Made by a program: the position numbers and the translations under genes
Notes under the pieces: generated by a model
What the model was told of the DNA's origin: nothing
Database searches by the model: none
Seen by the model: the letters and a program-made list of their open reading frames with translations, nothing else
In this document: positions 22,714 to 28,385 of the stretch, piece after piece
How the letters are laid out: every line of letters starts with the position of its first letter
Position numbering within the stretch: position 1 is the first letter of the stretch
NCBI GenBank assembly: GCA_903813345.2
Contig: CAIIXF020000001.1
Location: 58,175,885 to 58,204,269 of the forward strand
Length of the DNA stretch: 28,385 nt
Source of the DNA: Owenia fusiformis
Lineage: Eukaryota > Annelida > Polychaeta > Sabellida > Oweniidae
Direction: 5' to 3'

Positions 22714-22903
22714 ATGTCATCAAACAACCACTTATATTTCAGATACTGTAAAACATGAATATTAATTTACAAGACACAATTTTAATATTTTTGTGTTTAA
22801 TCCATTAAATTGTTGAATTCAATGAAGGACCCACGGTCCTGTGCTCACACAGTTTGGAACCTTCAGAGGAATGTATATCCTGACTTTCAAACAAAAATAT
22901 TGA

Positions 22904-23704
22904 TTTGGATTTGTAGTCTCGAACTTTGAGAAACTTAGATAGCACAGTTGTGTGACCTAGTTTGATGACCTTTGACCTTGAAAATTTTACTTATTCAGAG
23001 CTCAGTAAGGTCTTTTGTGATTTAGCTGACCAAAATATACATCAAAAAATCTATTTGAAAAATCAACTTTTTTGACCTTTTGAAGGTCAACTAAAGGTAG
23101 ATGATTTTCAAAAAAAATTTGGTCAAATTGAAGCAAGTTGAAAAATAACTTATTTTTACTGTTTTTGACATCAAATATCTCAAAAACGGTAAAAATTTGA
23201 TGCTGAATTATATAGTGAGCAATATGTAGGGAATGCTTAAATCTAGTAATGATGTAATTCATTGCAAGAAATGATCAAGTATAACACAAACTTTGAGAAA
23301 CTTGTCAATCACAAATCCTGCCATTGACTTTATACATGAGAAAGTTTCCTGAAAATGAAGTCCTACTTTTTGTCAAATTTTATAAGTTATTTGAAAGTTC
23401 TACTTCAACGAAGTGTCTAGTATTTACAGAAAATTTGACTTTTTGACGTCAAAATACGCAATTTTTCGGAAACCGTGCGAACTTGGGAAATGGCGATGAT
23501 AGGTCAAATAGGCATTATGGATATGCATAAAATGAAAATGGATATGACTCAATCCGAATAGCAGTTTTAATTTGTGCGGCCAATGTTGACGGATGGACAA
23601 ACCAATGGACGGACGGATGGATGGACGGACGGACGGACCAACGGACAGACGGACCAACGGACGGACAGACGCCTGGTCGATCCCATAGGCTCACTGTGTG
23701 AGCC
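22904..23704 (+). mobile_element. dispersed repeat copy 2, ACGG array and terminal hairpin
   Basis: Positions 22904-23147 match 19483-19780 in the same orientation, with about 50 bp missing. An (ACGG/ATGG)n array occupies 23587-23672. It is followed by GATCCCATAGGC and a perfect hairpin GGCTCACTGTGTGAGCC at 23688-23704 (7-bp stem, 3-base loop). Body, tetranucleotide array and 3' hairpin in this order resemble non-autonomous helentron/pearl-like elements of molluscs. The class is an inference. Confidence 0.55.
22966..22981. promoter_or_regulatory. perfect DR1 nuclear-receptor site with an extended half-site
   Basis: TGACCTTTGACCT (22966-22978) is the complement of AGGTCAAAGGTCA, the consensus DR1 bound by RXR heterodimers and HNF4. 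The second half, TGACCTTGA (22973-22981), is also a perfect ERR/SF-1 type TCAAGGTCA site. The sister repeat at 19542 carries TGACCTTCGACCTTGA, one base away from the DR1. Confidence 0.45.
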
Positions 23705-23839
23705 AAAAACCATACACCACTGACTTCTCTTTAAAATTATATGATTCTTAGATTTGTATTCAGGATAGAAATGCATATTTCACCTTCGACTTTTGGGAGC
23801 TAACCTCATTTACATAACAGTAGGTAAGCTCCCATAAGG

Positions 23840-24525
23840 CAATACCAGAACAACGGCAACGCCAAAGCGTAGCGAATCCCATCAAACAGAAATGGCTGGC
23901 ATTTTACAAACAAAATATATAGCAAATATCGTAAAATAACACCCATAAGAAAGGCCACCATTTTCAAAATGGTTGCTCACTAGACAAGTTGTCATCAGCA
24001 TCAGTAATATGCTTTTAAGTAGCCACAAATAAAATTTTAAATTTTTTTTTTAAAAATCGCCCATGCATACATGTAAATGCTGGCCATTTTCTAAAATGGC
24101 TGCCTACTACCCAATATGTCATAAGACAGTATGCAATCCTTACCAGTATTCACATATCAAATATGAACAATATCGCTCTATTACTTTTTGAATTATAATA
24201 AAAAATGTAAAATAACAAACATAAAAATGGTGGCCACTTTTCAAAATGGCAGACTACTCCCCAAAGTTTTATTTGACAATTTCAAAATGGCCACCTGCTA
24301 TGCGTGTCATGAGACAGTGTGCAAGGCTCATAAGTATTCACATATCAAATATGAACAAAATTCCTCTACTACTTTTCAAGTTATAGTAAAAAACGTACGG
24401 CTTACGGTATTTGAGTTATTGCTCGGACGGACAGACGGACGGATGGATGGACGTATGTACGGATGGACGGAGGCGTTCCCTATATCCCTCCGAACTTCGT
24501 TCGATGGGATAATAATGAATTGAAA
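23840..24525 (+). mobile_element. second ACGG-array element with tandem core and palindromes
   Basis: Two copies of a core unit (GTCATRAGACAGTRTGCAA through CACATATCAAATATGAACAA) lie 188 bp apart, at about 24118 and 24306. Upstream and between them are CCATTTT/AAAATGG palindromes at 23957, 24083 and 24232. An (ACGG)n array follows at 24424-24472. The block ends with CCTCCGAACTTCGTTCGATG, which folds as a short hairpin (CGAAC/GTTCG). The layout is close to the neighbouring element, but the body sequence differs. Confidence 0.55.
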
Positions 24526-24747
24526 TATGGAAATTTTCATCTTGAAATAAACCCCATAAATCCATTCATGGTTCACCTTTCCAAACCAAATAAGCAATAC
24601 ATGTAATGTGCAATGCACTAAAAGCAATCTACCATGTACTAGAAAATAAATTTACAAAAATACATTAAACATTCTGGGCCATTGTTCAACCATATTTACA
24701 AGAATTCTAAATTTCCAAAGGGTGTTTTATAGGGAAAGATTGCTCAC

Positions 24748-24868
24748 CTTGGCTTCTATAGTAGTTAATTTTTTGGATGAGTGAAGAAAGTTGAGGGTTG
24801 ACCTCTTGAACACTTGGAGACGTTGGGGGTATTTGGAATACAACTGAGTTCTTGGTACAAACTGTAAC
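24748..24868 (-). CDS. CAP1: CAP N-terminal extension exon (long isoform)
   Basis: The acceptor is TATATGTTTTCCAG (ends 24869) and the donor GTGAGC at 24747. The exon has 40 codons plus one base, entering in phase 0. It reads VTVCTKNSVVFQIPPTSPSV and QEVNPQLSSLIQKINYYRSQ, joining the next exon as G-HPSIPPVSTLQK. Another frame of this exon is also open but does not fit either neighbour. I do not recognise a domain; QEVNPQLSSLIQKINYY could form a short helix. The assignment rests on strong splice sites and phase agreement on both sides. Confidence 0.8.
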
Positions 24869-25460
24869 CTGGAAAACATATACATGTACATATAATTACA
24901 TTTACAAAATATACATGTGCTCAAGACCAAAACGATATAATAGAAATGTTAGCTAAATCTGAACACCTCCAAATCTGAACACATTTTTGGTCCCATTTTT
25001 CCTCCCATTGACTCCCATGTAAAAAAAACTTGAAATGTGTATACTTCGAAATTTGAACTATGAACAGTCATTTGTAAAATTAACCTGTCTCATCTGCAGT
25101 TTTCATAAAATATTACATGTTTCCTACAAAAATCGCTCGTTGTTTTATCATAATATCCCAATTTTTGGAAAAACATTGATTGGTTTCAACAATAATATGT
25201 CTAACATGACTATCTAGTTTGTTGGGATAATTACAGAGACCAGGGAACAAAGATCATATTTGATCAACAGTGAATTTTATACAGAATAGTTCTATATTGA
25301 GGATGGATATAACAGCACATTTCAATTTGAGATACAACAGGGATTTAGAAAACACAATGCATATTATTGTACCGTTTGTACTTAATCAATACACATTGCA
25401 TACAGGACGCTGAAGATGATTGTAATATCACCATAGTTACCTGAATATCAACATAGTTAC
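24869..25460 (-). other. CAP intron (592 bp)
   Basis: An AT-rich intron. Its first bases include a second donor (25440), a 20-bp duplicate of the real one. Nothing else was recognised. Confidence 0.75.
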
Positions 25461-25465
25461 CTGGT
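25435..25465 (-). repeat. 20-bp tandem duplication of a 5' splice site
   Basis: In the minus direction CAG|GTAACTATGTTGATATT is followed immediately by CAG|GTAACTATGGTGATATT. The donors at 25460 and 25440 are 20 bp apart and identical over nine intron bases. The distal donor shifts the frame and leads, through the other open frame of the 24748-24868 exon, to a stop in the next exon. Confidence 0.88.
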
Positions 25466-25855
25466 TATTATTAACAGAAACTTGGGTTTTATATGGTTTT
25501 TGTTGTTTCCTTGGTTGTTGTTGTTGTTGCTGTTTTTGTTGTACTTGTTGCTGATGTAATAATTGTTGTTGGTGGTCCTGTTGCTGTTGTTGTAATTGTT
25601 TCTGTTGTTGTAATTGTTTCTGTTGTTTTTCACTGAACTGCTGATTAGGAGACCTTTGTTTATTTACTTGGTTAGAATGTTCTCGATTAACGTTGCTCCG
25701 AGGATGTTTTCCTTTTTGCTGGGGAGAACTGTTATATCCAGGGGGAGGGGCCTGATTGCGTAGAGACTTCGGTTTGTGAGTCTGAAGTTTCTCGTCATGT
25801 GACCTGGGATCAGCAAATGTATCAAAGTCCTTAGTACGCTTCTGCTTTTTGGAAC
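25461..25855 (-). CDS. CAP1: CAP N-terminal extension exon: basic/glutamine-rich
   Basis: The acceptor is TAACTTTTAATTTCAG (ends 25856) and the donor GTAACT at 25460. Two bases complete a codon, then 131 codons run without a stop or a methionine to phase 0. It begins SKKQKRTKDFDTFADPRSHD, with a basic NLS-like cluster. A QAPPPGYNSSPQQKGKH segment and RSPNQQ follow. A glutamine-rich tract of about 45 residues comes next, with QLQQQKQLQQQQQ and VQQKQQQQQQ blocks, and the exon closes KPYKTQVSVNNNQ. It lacks an internal ATG and could be missed by ORF searches. The tract is probably disordered and may mediate protein-protein contacts. Confidence 0.82.
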
Positions 25856-26113
25856 CTGAAATTAAAAGTTATGAAAATGTTTTTGAATACTACCACATTG
25901 ATTTGCATTATATACCATTAAAAATGGTTTGATACAAAATGACATTTGACTAATTGTATTGTAAGGTGCTTACTTCAATCATTGCATGCTATTGAGAAAA
26001 ACATGAATAAAATCACACAAGCCACATGACCTTATGCTATCACAAAAAATAATTCAATCTCTAATAACAACAAGAATCTATGTACATCTTTTTGAATAAC
26101 CCTAAATGAATAC
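25856..26113 (-). other. CAP intron (258 bp)
   Basis: Bounded by AAAG|GTATTC and the TTTCAG acceptor. Nothing else was recognised. Confidence 0.7.
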
Positions 26114-26174
26114 CTTTCTTTGTAGCTTCCTTTAGATTTATTTTCCCATGATTTAATGTAGCAGACACTCTTAA
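26114..26174 (-). CDS. CAP1: most upstream CAP extension exon found (20 codons)
   Basis: The exon is inferred from phase. AAAG|GTATTC at 26113 gives the one base needed by the next exon, so that the product reads LRVSATLNHGKINLKEATKK and then GSKKQKRTK. The acceptor chosen is TTCACAG (ends 26175), with pyrimidines further upstream. Another acceptor a few bases earlier (CTAAG) could extend it slightly. Entry is phase 0 with no ATG, so at least one further exon lies upstream, in 26.2-28.4 kb or beyond the window. I do not recognise the segment. Confidence 0.6.
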
Positions 26175-26531
26175 CTGTGAACACCTTAGAAAGTAAACAA
26201 TTCTACTGTAACCGTCACAATTCTGTTCACATCATAAGCCATCTTCTACCATACATTGCCCATCAAATTATAAAATACAAACTTACTGTTAGAATTTCCC
26301 ATCGCTATTATCACATTTATATCCTAGCCAGACATGTTTATTTCAATACAGCACTACTGCCATTTTTTATTTTATAACCTTATTGGCTATATAAACAGTA
26401 ACTGTTCAATCTGAATTTTTTGGCCACCAATCTTCAGTGGTTCACTGCATACAGTTGACCTTCAACACACAGGTGACTACTCAAACAATTGCATATTGTG
26501 TCTACCTGTTCATATAAAACATATATACTGT
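26175..26531. other. unassigned stretch upstream of the last CAP exon found
   Basis: AT-rich sequence, presumably CAP intron. No exon with a fitting phase-0 donor was recognised on the minus strand. Confidence 0.5.
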
Positions 26532-26811
26532 TAGTTCAACAAGTTAAACCCAATACCACGGCTTTCATTTTTTAATCTGAATGTTCGTGTTGCCGTGGTT
26601 GGGTTTAACTTCCGTGCTATGCTTTCGTTTGTTGCAAATTCCCACCATCAGTTATTAATTAAACGCGCATCGAATTCCATGCGGAACCATAGGCCACCAT
26701 TAAATTTTTTTGCATCAAGGGCTGAATAGGCACGGAAGTTAAACCTAGGGCGGGCCACAAGATATGTCAGATAAGAAATAAGGCCCAGACTAGGTTTAAC
26801 TTGTTGAACTA
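26532..26811. mobile_element. 280-bp MITE with double-hairpin structure
   Basis: The inverted ends TAGTTCAACAAGTTAAACC / GGTTTAACTTGTTGAACTA are perfect over 19 bp. The element is flanked by a perfect 9-bp direct repeat ATATACTGT (26523-26531 and 26812-26820). Inside, the TIR core recurs: GTTAAACCCAATACCACGGC (26543) pairs with GCCGTGGTTGGGTTTAAC (26592), and GTTAAACCTAGGGCGGGCC (26738) pairs with GGCCCAGACTAGGTTTAAC (26782). Two hairpins therefore sit within the terminal pair, and GGGTTTAACTTCCGTG (26601) also pairs with 26731-26746. A 9-bp duplication suits Mutator- or Merlin-like transposases, and 8 bp (hAT) is possible if the ends are set differently. There is no ORF. Confidence 0.9.
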
Positions 26812-26812
26812 A

Positions 26813-27410
26813 TATACTGTATGCAGATTTATGTGCTTTATTTCCTTCTGCTTGTCCTATATCACACAAGCAATAAACCAAGGCTCTGCTTTTATAATAC
26901 AAATCTATCGCCTTGCTTCAATAATGTAATCCCAACGCATTAATCCGTTATATTGAATTAACATATGTGATCAACTAAACGCAAATGTTTTCTGAGTTAC
27001 CGTACAGGTTATGATGGTACCATGTAGTGTTAGCACTGGGGCTTGTCCTATTTATCTTACGATGTTAACGTGTAAACATCTTTTTAAACTAAAACCTATG
27101 ACAAGTCAGCACAGTATTGAGTAGAATATCTAAAGAGCGCTCACAAAAGCCTGGTTGGTGTATATGCAAAGAAAAGTAGTATTGATCTTTATTCTCTAAA
27201 TGGACTTATTTGGTGTTATGTACTTATATGATGTTTGTACATATATAACTGAGTATAAAATGACTCATTCAATGGCCCCATATAAAAGTGATACCACCTG
27301 GTGTTCAAGAAAGTCACTAATCTCAACATTAAAACATCCCAGTCCAAACTTGACACAGAGTGTACAATATTGCACCTGCATTGAAAATAGTATCATATAT
27401 ATATACACTA
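26813..27410. other. stretch with no recognised gene
   Basis: AT-rich sequence ending in an ATATATATATACACTATA run just before the mariner-type terminus. No exon, RNA gene or repeat was recognised. Confidence 0.5.
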
Positions 27411-27610
27411 TACAGGGTGGGCCAAAAAAAACGCCACTTTTTTTTTCAAGACACCACAACTTTTTTATTTTCCAACCTACATACCCCAAATTTTGCATTT
27501 ATATAGTGCCAAGGGTTCTTAGTAATAATATAATGTAACAAGTCCTTCAACTTGGATTATATTTGATCTAAAAGGGGAGTTCACTTGGTTCGCTACCCTA
27601 ATTAATGATA
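27411..27610 (+). mobile_element. mariner-type 5' terminus, orphan
   Basis: TA followed by CAGGGTGGGCCAAAAAAAAC is a typical mariner inverted-repeat start next to its TA target. No complementary end is found in the window. A second mariner terminus begins 200 bp later, so this copy is truncated or interrupted. Confidence 0.6.
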
Positions 27611-27612
27611 TA

Positions 27613-28366
27613 CGAGGGGTGATCCAAAAGTCTTGGACGCCCTGCCCTAATTTTGTTGGCTTTTGACAAAATTACTTTAAACTTTCCAATAATAAAGACC
27701 AACAACTTAACTACTTTGTGTATTAATTTCATGGTGAAATGATATATTTTATTTAGTTTTCTAGATAGTTATCAATATAGGGACCCTGCCACCCGGAACG
27801 GTATTCACATATGGCAACTTTCAGCCTTAAATATTGCCGCTATTTGACTTGTTTTGCAAGTCTTGACCACTATCTTTCCTTAAATTTTGAATGTCTAACC
27901 ATTTTAGTTTACTACCTTTGTTACTAGGCAACCAATTAATTGTGTTTTAATTTTAATGTCACATATGACAATGGCCGTATATGTAAAGTACTAAGAAAAT
28001 GACATCAGCCAATCAACCCTCATTCTGGTATCATTTTCTCTCCAAGGTGGCTGCTGAGATGCAGAACATGAAAGAAATCAAAGTGGAACAAATAATTCTA
28101 CAATATATTGTCACTATTATTGACCTTGAGCAGCTTCCATATGCACGATACAGTCTAGCTACGGCTCTGTGTGATTTTCTTCCTTTTCTCCAAGTTGAAA
28201 GGAAGGTTGGAAGAAAATGTTTTTTGACTCATCGGATGAGAATAGAGTGGCACTCCAGCAGCATTTGTATCACATAAGCAATGGCGGTTTCATAAATGTC
28301 TTTCATTCATTGGTAAAGCGGTGTGAAAAATGTGTTCAAATTCATGGAAAATATGTTGAAAAGTAG
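27613..28366 (+). mobile_element. internally deleted mariner element (right end beyond the transposase not identified)
   Basis: TATA then CGAGGGGTGATCCAAAAGTC is a mariner inverted-repeat start at a TA site. The same-strand transposase C-terminus ends at 28366. Only about 750 bp separate them, against roughly 1.2 kb expected, so several hundred bases of transposase are missing. The right terminal repeat should lie past the window edge. Confidence 0.65.
28131..28366 (+). pseudogene. mariner transposase C-terminal remnant, frameshifted
   Basis: In one frame, 28131-28181 reads QLPYARYSLATALCDFL, a decayed form of the mariner block PYSPDLAPCDF that carries the last catalytic aspartate. The family continuation LFSKLKGRLEENVF is in a second frame from about 28183, and from 28226 a third frame reads DSSDENRVALQQHLY through VKRCEKCVQIHGKYVEK to a TAG at 28364. 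The last part is the characteristic mariner C-terminus (RWEKCIE-x-GGDYVEK). Two frameshifts and several lost prolines and acidic residues show that it is dead. Upstream to 27999 the frame is open but I cannot align it with the transposase N-terminus. Confidence 0.82.
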
Positions 28367-28385
28367 GTCTTAATATGTGAAGATG

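Larger units (their letters stand above)
22657..24747 (-). other. CAP intron filled by repeats
   Basis: About 2.1 kb between a GTGAGC donor at 24747 and the acceptor at 22657. It holds an AATC microsatellite, the second half-site-rich repeat, two ACGG arrays and the CCATTTT palindrome block. The overlapping minus-strand frames around 23424-23776 and 24376-24627 are translations of the ACGG arrays (RPSIRPSV-type repeats) and not genes. Confidence 0.8.
131..26174 (-). other. CAP1: CAP/Srv2 gene span (in-window part, 3' end truncated)
   Basis: This is the span of the adenylyl cyclase-associated protein gene from the most upstream exon I can place to the last exon in the window. Every junction agrees in phase. 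The short form sums to 1014 nt (338 codons) in the window, the form starting at 21667 to 1509 nt (503 codons), and the upstream-extended form to at least 1629 nt (543 codons, start missing). CAP binds G-actin and cofilin-actin, severs and depolymerises filaments with cofilin, and recharges ADP-actin with ATP. Animal CAPs are about 470-480 residues, so roughly 140 residues of the C-terminal CARP beta-barrel should lie to the left of position 1. The symbol is family level; the orthologue nomenclature of this species is unknown. Confidence 0.93.

Noticed and set aside
23424-23776. Three overlapping minus-strand ORFs with Pro/Ser/Arg/Val repeats
   Set aside because: They are translations of the ACGG tetranucleotide array in different frames.
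24748-24868. The ATG-led frame over this exon (product with RLQFVPRTQLYS)
   Set aside because: Its start lies in intron sequence and its phase leads to a stop in the next exon; the frame with phase 0 entry and phase 1 exit fits both neighbours.
26648-26902. 84-codon minus-strand ORF considered as the first exon of the long CAP form
   Set aside because: Half of it is MITE sequence, and no donor in the needed phase follows.
27200-27538. 112-codon plus-strand ORF
   Set aside because: It crosses the mariner terminus and an AT microsatellite, and has no homology I can see.
1-28385. tRNA or other structured RNA genes
   Set aside because: I looked for T-loop GTTCRA signatures with paired acceptor stems and found no convincing candidate; a covariance-model search would be needed to exclude them.

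Overview
The window is AT-rich animal (metazoan) nuclear DNA. It has short exons with GT-AG introns, one very long intron, many decayed transposons, and tetranucleotide arrays built on ACGG. These arrays, together with tandem-repeat-bearing non-autonomous elements, resemble what is common in molluscs, so a bivalve- or gastropod-like lophotrochozoan is my best guess. That placement is an inference from repeat style only.

One gene fills the window. It is the minus-strand gene for adenylyl cyclase-associated protein (CAP/Srv2), an actin-monomer recycling factor. Reading leftwards from about 26.2 kb, I can join twelve coding exons whose splice phases all agree. The common part, from 17981 down to 131, encodes the N-terminal helical domain, the polyproline segment, the WH2 motif and the start of the C-terminal CARP domain. 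The remaining CARP exons lie beyond position 1. Three N-termini are supported: the ordinary CAP start (ATG at 22618), an extension of at least 205 residues from exons at 26174-24748 that reads in frame through that start, and a separate 200-codon ATG-led exon at 21667-21067. The last two are unfamiliar to me. The first exon of the longest form was not found.

Two exons (ending at 17878 and 25461) have their 5' splice site tandemly duplicated (three donors 53 bp apart; two donors 20 bp apart). Use of any downstream donor ends in a premature stop.

The rest is intron and repeats. The 15.5-kb intron (672-16149) holds a 45-bp minisatellite, an inverted pair of 0.37-0.53 kb repeats and a 24-bp minisatellite that is open on both strands. 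The 18-24.7 kb region holds two copies of a dispersed repeat rich in nuclear-receptor half-sites, ACGG arrays and CCATTTT/AAAATGG palindromes. The right end (26.2-28.4 kb) holds a 280-bp MITE with perfect target duplication, two mariner-like termini and a frameshifted mariner transposase remnant. I saw no RNA genes, CRISPR or prokaryotic features.
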